NCBI RefSeq assembly: GCF_012641435.1
Contig: NZ_JABAIJ010000004.1
Coordinates: 412,428-476,427 of the forward strand
Direction of reading: 5' to 3'
DNA from: Rhizobium sp. P38BS-XIX
Lineage (GTDB): Bacteria > Pseudomonadota > Alphaproteobacteria > Rhizobiales > Rhizobiaceae
DNA length: 64,000 nucleotides
Below are positions 56,108-64,000 of this stretch, piece after piece. The notes beneath the pieces are model-generated. The model did not search any database and was not told where the DNA came from. It was given only the letters and a program-made list of their open reading frames with translations. The position numbers and the translations under genes were made by a program. The first letter of the stretch is position 1. Each line of letters begins with the position of its first letter.

Positions 56108-57061
56108 ATGCACGAATATTCCGCGCATGCGGATCAGGTTTACGCGTCGGCGCAATCCGCGTCGGCCAGTTCGTCCGTTGCCGCTTCCTGGCGACGATGC
56201 ATGTTGATGCATCGCCTCGCGCCGGAAGAGACGCGCTTGCCCATGCGGCTGACGCAGCAGGAGTTCGCGATTGCCGCTGAGCGCTCCCAGCGCCTGGTCG
56301 CCGAGGCGACCCTCGAGTTGGATCGTCTCTTCCTCGCAGTCGGCAAGGCGGGATGCTGCCTGTTGCTGACGGACAAGGATGGTATAGCGCTTGAGCGTCG
56401 TGGCGCTGCCGGCGATGACAAGGAGTTCCACGCGCTTGGTCTGTGGACCGGTTCGATCTGGACGGAAGCAAGCATTGGGACGAACGGTATCGGTACGGCT
56501 CTTGCCGACGAGCGGGCCGTCACCATCTTCCGGGATCAGCATTTCTTCTGCTCCAATATCGACTTGAGCTGCACGACCGCGCCGATCCGCGATCATCGGG
56601 GCCAGCTGGTGGGCGCGCTGGATATTTCGACCTGCCGAGATGACGTCAACGATGCGACTGTGGCGATCCTGTCGCAGACCGTTCGGGATGCGGCTTTACG
56701 CATCGAGCTGAACCTTTTCAGGAGCGCATTCGCCGGTGCCCGTTTCATCATGGTCCCGACGGATACGGCTTCCACCTCGGCGCTTCTTGCCGTTGACCGC
56801 AATGATCTCGTGCTTGGCGCGACGAAGGCCGCGCGCGTTGCGTTGAAATTGGATGATCTTCGTATCGAAGCCGGAATTCCGGCCTCCGACGTCCTGCGGG
56901 AACAGCAGGGTGAGGCGGGTGCGGACCTCATGGAGGCGGAACGCGCCGCGTTGCTGCGCGCCCTTTCTCGTGCCAACGGCAATGTATCGCAAGCGGCAGG
57001 GGCGCTCGGCATGAGCCGCTCGACGCTGCATAGGAAAATGAAGCGGCTTAATCTTCACTGA
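56108..57061 (+). CDS. AcoR-like GAF/Fis activator without AAA+ domain
   Basis: 317 residues. The N-terminal half matches AcoR regulators: VAASWRRCMLMHRLAPEE, then a GAF domain (about 70-200) with GTNGIGTALADERAVTIFRDQHFFCSN and LDISTCRDD. The C-terminus is a Fis-type helix-turn-helix (about 275-315, NGNVSQAAGALGMSRSTLHRKMKRLNL). The sigma54-interacting AAA+ domain (GAFTGA, Walker boxes) that AcoR has between them is missing. Upstream of an aldehyde dehydrogenase gene, its likely target. ATG 56108 has GGGAGGAG. Confidence 0.88.
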   Translation: MHEYSAHADQVYASAQSASASSSVAASWRRCMLMHRLAPEETRLPMRLTQQEFAIAAERSQRLVAEATLELDRLFLAVGKAGCCLLLTDKDGIALERRGAAGDDKEFHALGLWTGSIWTEASIGTNGIGTALADERAVTIFRDQHFFCSNIDLSCTTAPIRDHRGQLVGALDISTCRDDVNDATVAILSQTVRDAALRIELNLFRSAFAGARFIMVPTDTASTSALLAVDRNDLVLGATKAARVALKLDDLRIEAGIPASDVLREQQGEAGADLMEAERAALLRALSRANGNVSQAAGALGMSRSTLHRKMKRLNLH

Positions 57062-57217
57062 AGTGCCTGCAATGCCAATTGTGCGAAGGAGCTGTCGCAG
57101 AGTTGCGACACTGTGCGCTGCGGCACGACATGGTCAGGCTATCCCCCAAAGGCATATCGACGCAAATTTCTTCCCATTGGGTTCGCTCACCGAACCTGCC
57201 AACCAAGGGAGGATGGC

Positions 57218-58726
57218 ATGCTGCATCAGAAGATCGTCGAATCTCCGTTCAAGCTGAAATACGGCAACTATATCGGCGGCGAATGGCGCGAGCCGATTGG
57301 TGGAAAATATTTCGACAACCTCACGCCGATCACCGGTGGCAAGATCTGCGAGATACCGCGCTCTGACGAAAAGGATATCAACGCCGCCATCGATGCCGCA
57401 CATGCGGCAAAGGACAAGTGGGGCCGGACGTCCACCACCGAACGTTCCAATATCCTGATGAAAATCGCCCAGCGCATGGAAGACAAGCTGGAAGTGCTGG
57501 CGCAGGCCGAAAGCTGGGACAACGGTAAGCCGATCCGTGAAACCATGGCGGCCGATATTCCGCTCGCCATCGATCATTTCCGCTACTTTGCGTCCTGCAT
57601 TCGTGCCCAGGAAGGTTCGATCGGCGAAATCGACCATGACACCGTCGCCTATCACTTCCATGAGCCGCTCGGCGTCGTTGGCCAGATCATTCCCTGGAAC
57701 TTCCCGATCCTGATGGCCGCTTGGAAGCTTGCGCCGGCACTTGCCGCCGGCAATTGCGTCGTCATCAAGCCCGCGGAACAGACGCCAGCCTCGCTGCTCG
57801 TCTGGGCCGAGCTCATCGGCGACCTTCTGCCGCCCGGCGTGCTCAACATCGTCAACGGTTTCGGCCTTGAGGCCGGCAAGCCGCTGGCGACTAGCCCGCG
57901 CATCGCCAAGATCGCCTTTACCGGTGAGACGACGACAGGCCGGCTCATCATGCAATATGCCAGCCAGAACCTCATCCCCGTCACGCTCGAACTCGGCGGC
58001 AAGTCGCCGAACATCTTCTTTGCTGACGTCGCGGCTGAAGATGACGACTTCTTCGACAAGGCGCTCGAAGGCTTTGCAATGTTCGCCCTCAACCAGGGCG
58101 AGGTCTGCACATGCCCCAGTCGCGCGCTGATCCAGGAATCGGTCTACGACCGCTTCATGGAGCGGGCCGTCAAGCGCGTGGAAGCCATCAAGCAAGGCAA
58201 TCCGCTGGATGCCGCAACCATGATCGGTGCGCAGGCTTCGAGCGAGCAGATGGAGAAGATCCTCTCCTATCTCGATATCGGCAGGCAGGAAGGCGCTGAA
58301 GTGCTGACGGGCGGCGCGCGCGCCGATCTCGGCGGCGAGCTGTCGAGCGGCTATTACATCAAGCCGACCATCTTCAAGGGCCACAACAAGATGCGTGTGT
58401 TCCAGGAGGAGATCTTCGGTCCTGTCGTATCGGTCACGACCTTCAAGGACGAGAAGGACGCGCTCGAAATCGCCAACGACACGCTCTATGGCCTCGGTGC
58501 CGGCGTGTGGACTCGCGACGGCAACCGCGCCTATCGCTTCGGCCGTGAAATCCAGGCCGGCCGTGTCTGGACGAATTGCTACCATGCCTATCCGGCGCAC
58601 GCCGCCTTTGGCGGGTACAAGCAATCGGGCATCGGTCGCGAGACGCACAAGATGATGCTCGATCATTACCAGCAGACCAAAAACATGCTGGTCAGCTACA
58701 GCCCCAAGGCACTCGGCTTCTTCTGA
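57218..58726 (+). CDS. Acetaldehyde/aldehyde dehydrogenase (AcoD/ExaC type)
   Basis: 502 residues. [32 protein letters not shown], catalytic [11 protein letters not shown] and catalytic Cys in [16 protein letters not shown] identify the class that oxidises acetaldehyde and related aldehydes (AcoD, ExaC, AldB), with a Cys-Thr-Cys at the active site. ATG 57218 has AGGGAGG. Adjacent to an AcoR-like activator and DUF779, a conserved grouping; it probably serves ethanol or acetoin metabolism. A hairpin follows the stop. Confidence 0.92.
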   Translation: MLHQKIVESPFKLKYGNYIGGEWREPIGGKYFDNLTPITGGKICEIPRSDEKDINAAIDAAHAAKDKWGRTSTTERSNILMKIAQRMEDKLEVLAQAESWDNGKPIRETMAADIPLAIDHFRYFASCIRAQEGSIGEIDHDTVAYHFHEPLGVVGQIIPWNFPILMAAWKLAPALAAGNCVVIKPAEQTPASLLVWAELIGDLLPPGVLNIVNGFGLEAGKPLATSPRIAKIAFTGETTTGRLIMQYASQNLIPVTLELGGKSPNIFFADVAAEDDDFFDKALEGFAMFALNQGEVCTCPSRALIQESVYDRFMERAVKRVEAIKQGNPLDAATMIGAQASSEQMEKILSYLDIGRQEGAEVLTGGARADLGGELSSGYYIKPTIFKGHNKMRVFQEEIFGPVVSVTTFKDEKDALEIANDTLYGLGAGVWTRDGNRAYRFGREIQAGRVWTNCYHAYPAHAAFGGYKQSGIGRETHKMMLDHYQQTKNMLVSYSPKALGFF

Positions 58727-58748
58727 GACCTCCCAATGAAGCCAACGA

Positions 58749-58772
58749 GGCTCCCGGTCGCGGCCGGGAGCC
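58749..58772 (+). other. Hairpin between aldehyde dehydrogenase and DUF779 genes
   Basis: GGCTCCCGG-TCGCGG-CCGGGAGCC is a perfect 9-bp stem 22 bases after the dehydrogenase stop. No T-run follows, so it may be a partial terminator or a stabilising hairpin within the operon. Confidence 0.5.
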
Positions 58773-58805
58773 TTCGCGCATGACAATCGATCAAGGAGGA
58801 CGGTT

Positions 58806-59201
58806 ATGGACGACATAGGCACCGAGCCAAGGGTTCTGGCGACAGAAAAGGCGCTCGATCTCATTCGCGAGATACAGGAAGACCACCCCGATATCCTCTT
58901 TCATCAGTCCGGGGGCTGCTGTGACGGCTCGTCGCCGATGTGTTATCCGGCGAACGAATTCATGGTCGGCGACAACGACGTCAAACTCGGCGAGATTGGC
59001 GGAGTGCCTGTCTACATCAGCGGCAGCCAGTTCGAGGCCTGGAAGCACACGCAGCTCATTATCGATGTCGTGCCGGGACGCGGTGGCATGTTCTCGCTCG
59101 ACAATGGGCGGGAGAAGAGATTTCTCACCCGCTCGCGCCTCTTTGGCGGCGGCGAGGCCTGTGCGATCCCCGATATCGGCGGCAAGCCGGCTGCCCGATA
59201 A
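58806..59201 (+). CDS. DUF779 protein
   Basis: 131 residues with the DUF779 core: HPDILFHQSGGCCDGSSPMCYP (conserved cysteines), then VYISGSQFEAWKHTQLIIDVVPGRG and LDNGREKRFLTRSRLF. These proteins accompany AcoD/ExaC-type aldehyde dehydrogenases; their role is unknown and may be a cofactor or maturation function. AAGGAGGA is 5 bases before the ATG. Same transcription unit as the dehydrogenase (79 bp gap). Confidence 0.93.
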   Translation: MDDIGTEPRVLATEKALDLIREIQEDHPDILFHQSGGCCDGSSPMCYPANEFMVGDNDVKLGEIGGVPVYISGSQFEAWKHTQLIIDVVPGRGGMFSLDNGREKRFLTRSRLFGGGEACAIPDIGGKPAAR

Positions 59202-59284
59202 ACTCGGTGTAGTATTCGTCTAATACCCGTGGGGGAGATTTCTTTGTTAGGATAGGCCTGTTGGTTTTGAGGGAGGAGCAAACG

Positions 59285-59881
59285 ATGCCAGCAGCAAAGA
59301 TCCTGATGATAACAGGTGATTTCACCGAAGACTATGAGACCATGGTTCCGTTCCAGACGCTGCTTGCCTGCGGCTATACGGTCCATGCCGTCTGCCCTGG
59401 CAAGAATGCCGGTGAGACGGTGGCGACTGCCATTCACGATTTCGAAGGCGATCAGACTTATTCCGAAAAGCGGGGTCATAATTTCGCATTGAATGCGACT
59501 TTTGCCAGCATTCGCGCCGAAGATTATGATGCGCTCGTCATCCCGGGTGGCCGGGCGCCGGAATATCTCCGCCTGAATCCGGAAGTCATCAAGGCGGTTC
59601 ATCATTTCTTCGAGGCCAATAAACCCGTTGCAGCCATTTGCCATGGCGCACAATTGCTGGCGGCTGCCGGCGTACTCAAGGGACGCACCTGCTCGGCCTA
59701 TCCGGCCTGTCGGCCCGAAGTCGAGCTTGCCGGGGGTCGCTATGCCGACATCGCCATCAATGATGCGGTGGCGGACGGTAACCTCGTTACCGCGCCGGCG
59801 TGGCCAGCGCATCCATCATGGCTGAGGCAATTTATGGCGGTCCTCGATGCTGCCGCGTTGTCGGAAGCTGACGCAGCCTGA
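59285..59881 (+). CDS. DJ-1/PfpI-family protein
   Basis: 198 residues. The nucleophile elbow [10 protein letters not shown] contains Cys119 followed by His120; an acidic residue (Glu15/Asp16 region, GDFTEDYE) and [12 protein letters not shown] are family features. The group includes glyoxalase-III/deglycase and protease-like proteins; the exact reaction is unsettled. GGGAGGAGC precedes the ATG. A GTATT-CGTCT-AATAC dyad lies at 59213-59227 in its upstream gap. Confidence 0.91.
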   Translation: MPAAKILMITGDFTEDYETMVPFQTLLACGYTVHAVCPGKNAGETVATAIHDFEGDQTYSEKRGHNFALNATFASIRAEDYDALVIPGGRAPEYLRLNPEVIKAVHHFFEANKPVAAICHGAQLLAAAGVLKGRTCSAYPACRPEVELAGGRYADIAINDAVADGNLVTAPAWPAHPSWLRQFMAVLDAAALSEADAA

Positions 59882-59901
59882 GTCGTAGCGGGGAGGCATC
59901 G

Positions 59902-60252
59902 ATGTGCGAATTGTTCATCAAGGCAGATAACAAGCTCTGGGAAAGCACGACGCGCTCCTTGCGCATCGATGGCATGGTAACGAGCGTCAGGCTGGAGAAT
60001 TTCTTCTGGTCCAAGCTGGAGGAAATCGCGCGGCGTGACGGTATGAATGTGGTGCAGTTGATCACAAAGCTGCACCACGAATCGATAGACGCCGGTCATG
60101 ATCTCGGCAATTTCACTTCGTTCCTGCGGGTCTGTTGTGCCCGCTATCTCGATTTGCAGCTTGCCGGTGAGATCTCGCGCGATCTTTCACGACCGATTGC
60201 CGGACTCGACGCCCCGGCAATTCTCGATCGGGAACGCTCCAAATATCATTGA
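59902..60252 (+). CDS. Ribbon-helix-helix domain protein
   Basis: 116 residues with a ribbon-helix-helix region (about residues 18-65, TRSLRIDGMVTSVRLENFFWSKLEEIARRDG, then VVQLITKLHHESI) and FTSFLRVCCARYL. This pattern is the RHH_4-type family of alphaproteobacteria, believed to bind DNA as dimers. It follows the DJ-1 gene by 20 bp on the same strand and may be cotranscribed. Target unknown. Confidence 0.85.
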   Translation: MCELFIKADNKLWESTTRSLRIDGMVTSVRLENFFWSKLEEIARRDGMNVVQLITKLHHESIDAGHDLGNFTSFLRVCCARYLDLQLAGEISRDLSRPIAGLDAPAILDRERSKYH

Positions 60253-60472
60253 TAGCATGGCCGGACACGTTTCGGTCGGCATGCAACGCCGAATTCTCCC
60301 CGTGACTTTACGAGAAATACAACCCTGAGAGTATTATTCGGCGATAGATACACCCAATTATTCAAGTCTTAACCAACCCTTGATAGTAATATCGATGTCG
60401 ACTATCGCATGAAGGGATAGGGTTGCTGCCAAGCTTCCATGAGGGAGAAGCCGAGGCAATTGAGGATTTGCG

Positions 60473-61051
60473 ATGACCTTAATTCCGCCCACACCGTCTG
60501 CGGCCCTCGCGATTTTGAAACAGATGAATGCCGGCGCTGTCACGCCGCAGCGCTCTCAATCTGTATCGGACGGTCTGATTGCAGTGGCGACCGGCCAAAC
60601 GAAGATGGTGAGCGTTTCCAAACAACCGACATCAGAACAGTCCAAAATCTCCGAGGCAATTTTTAGCGTCAACGGCAAGACCGATGTAACGAAGATGAAA
60701 CTCGATCTCATCTATCGCACGGGCAAAGCTTTGGGCGTCGAGCATGAAGACTATCCTTCGATGGACGATTTCGCCAAGGCCATGCTGAAAGCCTATCGGC
60801 AGCTGGAGCCGAGCGAAGTCAACGCCATCGAACACGATCTCGGGCTGGATAAGCTGGGTCTGTCGCTTTTGGATGTCATCGAGAGTGCGAAGAATCCCGA
60901 ACGCAACGATAAAGTGACGCGCGCTCTCAAGCAGCAGTTGGATAAGACGAACGACAAGGGCAGTGATGATCAGGCAAACCAGCCGCTGATCGGTGCACCT
61001 GACGATGCTGACGTCTATCAGCCCTATCTGATCACGTCGTTCGGCCGGTAG
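60473..61051 (+). CDS. Unknown 192-residue protein
   Basis: No signal peptide or membrane segment. The middle (about 66-135) is predicted helical (KLDLIYRTGKALGVEHEDYPSMDDFAKAMLKAYRQLEPSEVNAIEHDLGL-like) and the tail is polar (KQQLDKTNDKGSDDQANQPL). The residues 1-60 are Ser/Thr/Gln-rich. GAGGA is 7 bases before ATG. I do not recognise a family. It overlaps the 3' end of the convergent TetR gene by 20 bases. Upstream 220 bp hold no gene. Confidence 0.7.
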   Translation: MTLIPPTPSAALAILKQMNAGAVTPQRSQSVSDGLIAVATGQTKMVSVSKQPTSEQSKISEAIFSVNGKTDVTKMKLDLIYRTGKALGVEHEDYPSMDDFAKAMLKAYRQLEPSEVNAIEHDLGLDKLGLSLLDVIESAKNPERNDKVTRALKQQLDKTNDKGSDDQANQPLIGAPDDADVYQPYLITSFGR

Positions 61052-61652
61052 GTGGCACGGCAGATAAGTTTGAATTGCTGATCCCGTGCCTGACCAGATC
61101 GGCCGCGGCCTCTGCCGCCGTTTCCATGTAGCTTGGGTCGCGATGCAGCAAAACGACGGAGAATGCGCCATCCAGAAGCAGCATGACCTGGCGGGCGAGT
61201 GATGCTGCCTCGCTGCTAGCTCCGGCTTTTGTGAAGGTCGATGCGAGCCAATCCTCCACGCGTTTTTTATGAGCGCGCGCGACGACGAGCGCCGGATGGC
61301 CGGGAAGATTGATCAGTTCTACGGATGTGCGCAGGAAGCCGCACCCCTTCCACTTTGCACTGCGCGCGGAGTGCGCCAGCTGGCGAAAAATGCCGGCAAC
61401 CTTTCCGGAGACATCGCCCTCCGCTTCGTCGAACCAGCGCTTGAAAAGGGCAAGGTTCGGCTCGTCCCGCGTTTGCAGATGCGCCGCGATCAGATCATCC
61501 TTGCTACGGAAATGATAATAGAGCGTGCGTTTCGTGACGCCGGCTTTCTCGGCAATCGCATCGACGCTGACGGCGCGGATGCCGTCGCGATGGAACAGTT
61601 TTCCGGCCGCCTGTAGGATACGGTCGCGTGTCGGCAGGCTATTGTCTTTCAT
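61032..61652 (-). CDS. TetR-family regulator
   Basis: 206 residues. The N-terminal TetR domain (RDRILQAAGKLFHRDGIRAVSVDAIAEKAGVTKRTLYYHFRSKDDL, residues about 9-55) is canonical. The C-terminal ligand domain resembles TetR_C_13-like regulators. It is divergent from the alpha/beta hydrolase at 61701 with only 48 bp between, containing a TACC-G-GGTA palindrome and a wider GTATA-N12-TATAC dyad. It should repress itself and the hydrolase. Confidence 0.9.
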   Translation of the reverse strand: MKDNSLPTRDRILQAAGKLFHRDGIRAVSVDAIAEKAGVTKRTLYYHFRSKDDLIAAHLQTRDEPNLALFKRWFDEAEGDVSGKVAGIFRQLAHSARSAKWKGCGFLRTSVELINLPGHPALVVARAHKKRVEDWLASTFTKAGASSEAASLARQVMLLLDGAFSVVLLHRDPSYMETAAEAAADLVRHGISNSNLSAVPPTGRTT

Positions 61653-61659
61653 GGTCCAA

Positions 61660-61681
61660 GTATACCGGGTAGTGAATATAC
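61660..61681. promoter_or_regulatory. Candidate TetR operator
   Basis: GTATA at 61660-61664 and TATAC at 61677-61681 form a dyad with a 12-base gap, and a perfect TACC-G-GGTA dyad sits at 61663-61671. They occupy the 48-bp divergent gap between TetR and hydrolase genes. Confidence 0.5.
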
Positions 61682-61700
61682 ACGCTAACGCATTCACCCC

Positions 61701-62681
61701 ATGCTGACAAGCATGAGCGACAAAGCAGTTCAAGCGCCAGCCGCAAACGGTCAGTCCGTATCCATTCGTTGCCAGGATGGCGTGATGCTTGGCGGGCATC
61801 TCTGGCGCACGCCGAGCGACACTCCGAGCGGCAGCGTCATTATCAATCCGGCGACAGGCGTCCTCGCCCGCTACTATCATCGCTACGCGCAATTTCTGGC
61901 ACGGCACGGGTTTGATGTGCTGACCTTCGATTATCGTGGCATTGGCCAGTCGCGCCCGCAGCGTCTGCAGGGCGTTCGCTATCTTTGGCGCGAGTGGGGT
62001 GAGCAGGATTTTGAGGCGACGCTTCGATTGATGGCCGATCGTCATCGCCGCGGGCCGCTGATGGTCGTCGGCCATAGTATCGGCGGCTTTCTGCCCGGGC
62101 TGGCCAAGAGCGCGCCAATGGTCGACCGGATTCTGACCGTCGGGGCGCAATATGCGTGGTGGGGAGACTATGCGCCTCGCCGGCGCCTTCGTCTGTTTGC
62201 CAAATGGCATATCGCCATGCCGGCGATGACGGCGCTTTATGGGTATTTCCCAGGGAAGAGACTGGGCTGGTTAGAGGATTTGCCAAAAGCCGTCGCAAAC
62301 GAGTGGAGTTTTCGCGGCCCTTGTTTCGAGCGCAGCCATCCGAAGGGAGAGAGGGCGGAGGTGTTGCGGCGGATGGCGGCGGTGACGGCTCCGATCCTGG
62401 CGGTTGCCGTCTCCGATGACGAGCTCGGCACCGTGCCCGCTGTTCTCCGATCCCTAAACTATTATAGCGGCGCGGAACGTTTGGCCGTCTTGCTCGAGCC
62501 GTCGGATCTCGGCCGGGATTCGATCGGTCACTTCGCTCTTTTTCACGACAGCTATGCGACCAGCTTCTGGATGGATACCCTCTCCTGGCTGCGAGAGGGC
62601 AACAACCCCTGGCCAAAATCCGTGCTGGACGTCCAATCGTCCGCTATGCGCGCAAAGGGTGCTGGTCTTCGGTATTCATGA
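61701..62681 (+). CDS. Alpha/beta hydrolase (COG4757-like)
   Basis: 326 residues. The oxyanion region NPATGVLARYYHRYAQFLA, LTFDYRGIGQS, nucleophile elbow GHSIGGFLPG and a late Asp/His pair (DDEL, IGHFALFH) fit a serine hydrolase. No signal peptide. Two starts are possible (61701 and 61713), neither with a strong ribosome site. The substrate is unknown. Regulated by the divergent TetR gene, typical for a xenobiotic or fatty-ester response. Confidence 0.86.
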   Translation: MLTSMSDKAVQAPAANGQSVSIRCQDGVMLGGHLWRTPSDTPSGSVIINPATGVLARYYHRYAQFLARHGFDVLTFDYRGIGQSRPQRLQGVRYLWREWGEQDFEATLRLMADRHRRGPLMVVGHSIGGFLPGLAKSAPMVDRILTVGAQYAWWGDYAPRRRLRLFAKWHIAMPAMTALYGYFPGKRLGWLEDLPKAVANEWSFRGPCFERSHPKGERAEVLRRMAAVTAPILAVAVSDDELGTVPAVLRSLNYYSGAERLAVLLEPSDLGRDSIGHFALFHDSYATSFWMDTLSWLREGNNPWPKSVLDVQSSAMRAKGAGLRYS

Positions 62682-62761
62682 AAGATGAATATGACCGCAT
62701 GCCGATTATGTCGCCTAATCGTTAAGTGGCGCTTCGCATATGGTATCCGCATCGAACCTGA

Positions 62762-63778
<1,017 letters not shown>

Positions 63779-63937
63779 TATGTCACGCGAAAGCGCTGGG
63801 CGACAAGGACTTTAGTAAAGTCGAAGCTGGCGGCGCTGGACGCGAATCTTGCAGATCGCGATACACTTTGACGTTAAACCAGGGTGGAAGTCGCCTGCAA
63901 TAGCGGCCTTCCAGCCCGGTCATATGATCGTGACATG

Positions 63938-63968
63938 GGTCTCGGTCCTGCTTTAGGCGACCGAGACC
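63938..63968. other. Perfect 10-bp inverted repeat near the right edge
   Basis: GGTCTCGGTC at 63938-63947 and GACCGAGACC at 63959-63968 with an 11-base loop. A minus-strand open frame entering from the right ends inside it (TAA at 63954-63952, last residues LRYAVSVA), so it may mark the end of a gene beyond the window. Only 16 codons are visible, so no product is named. Confidence 0.4.
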
Positions 63969-64000
63969 GCGTAACGAAGATAGATCACGCCATAATCCAA

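Noticed and set aside
57062..57217. Sigma54 promoter before the aldehyde dehydrogenase
   Set aside because: GGCAC occurs at about 57122 but without a TGC at the required distance; the neighbouring regulator also lacks the AAA+ domain.
57134..58864. Long minus-strand open frame (576 codons) opposite the aldehyde dehydrogenase
   Set aside because: It mirrors the codon periodicity of the clearly conserved plus-strand dehydrogenase and has no recognisable domain. The same applies to 13399-14592, 36531-37751, 23622-25019 and 19366-20478.

Overview
The window reads as a chromosomal or chromid segment of a Rhizobiaceae-type alphaproteobacterium (Rhizobium/Agrobacterium relatives). The reasons are the high-G+C coding style, the aerobic cobalamin genes cobF-cobG, two HWE/HisKA_2-type sensor kinases, an EcfG-type general-stress promoter (GGAAC-N16-CGTT), a rhizobial intergenic palindromic repeat, minCDE (which many Rhizobiaceae carry on a secondary replicon) and many LysR, Lrp, GntR and TetR regulators beside small catabolic operons. 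I see no rRNA, tRNA, CRISPR array, insertion sequence or prophage. The placement on a chromid is inference only.

Layout. 1-4.4 kb: the start of a cobalamin operon (cobF, then cobG running off the left edge) and a D-alanine catabolic pair alr-dadA divergent from an Lrp regulator. 4.5-11.8 kb: a PAS/HWE kinase, a LysR-MFS pair, ornithine cyclodeaminase with its own Lrp regulator, and two small membrane proteins. 11.8-18.6 kb: a HutC-like repressor facing a six-gene operon (periplasmic binding protein, two permeases, ATPase, an ammonia-lyase homologue, a flavin N-methyl amino acid oxidase). The lyase lacks the Ala-Ser-Gly triad that forms the MIO cofactor, so the operon probably degrades something other than histidine; this is the most interesting item here. 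18.6-22.4 kb: cytochrome b561, aldehyde dehydrogenase, LysR, O-methyltransferase.

22.4-29.3 kb: a redox/envelope cluster with a CcdA-TlpA (DipZ-like) protein, a secreted hydrolase, a Tat-exported hydrolase, an OmpR/EnvZ-type pair and Ohr. The 359-bp divergent region between dipZ and the Tat hydrolase holds tandem 10-bp-spaced GATACA repeats that look like response-regulator sites. 29.3-32.5 kb: minCDE and a polysaccharide deacetylase. 32.5-37.8 kb: a TetR regulator facing pspA-yiaA-like genes across three perfect TGAAC-N3-GTTCA dyads, then a 1131-residue Aas-like lysophospholipid transporter/acyltransferase/acyl-ACP synthetase. 37.8-41.6 kb: an operon of a previously unlisted 58-residue ORF, a DUF4173 membrane protein, a response regulator and a kinase, followed by a stress-promoter-driven PRC-barrel protein.

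42.1-47.5 kb: three ATGA-coupled signalling genes (CHASE3 kinase, Rcp1-like receiver, receiver-HisKA_2 kinase) and a diguanylate cyclase. 47.7-55.8 kb: serine hydrolase, GNAT, AraC, leuA with an unusual leucine-codon-rich hairpin-containing leader, a saccharopine-dehydrogenase-like/DUF4166 protein coupled to a DCC thiol oxidoreductase, a GCG_CRPN small secreted protein and a PAP2 phosphatase. 56.1-64 kb: an AcoR-like activator without an AAA+ domain, aldehyde dehydrogenase plus DUF779, DJ-1/PfpI, a ribbon-helix-helix protein, an unknown protein, a TetR/hydrolase divergent pair and an aldo/keto reductase.
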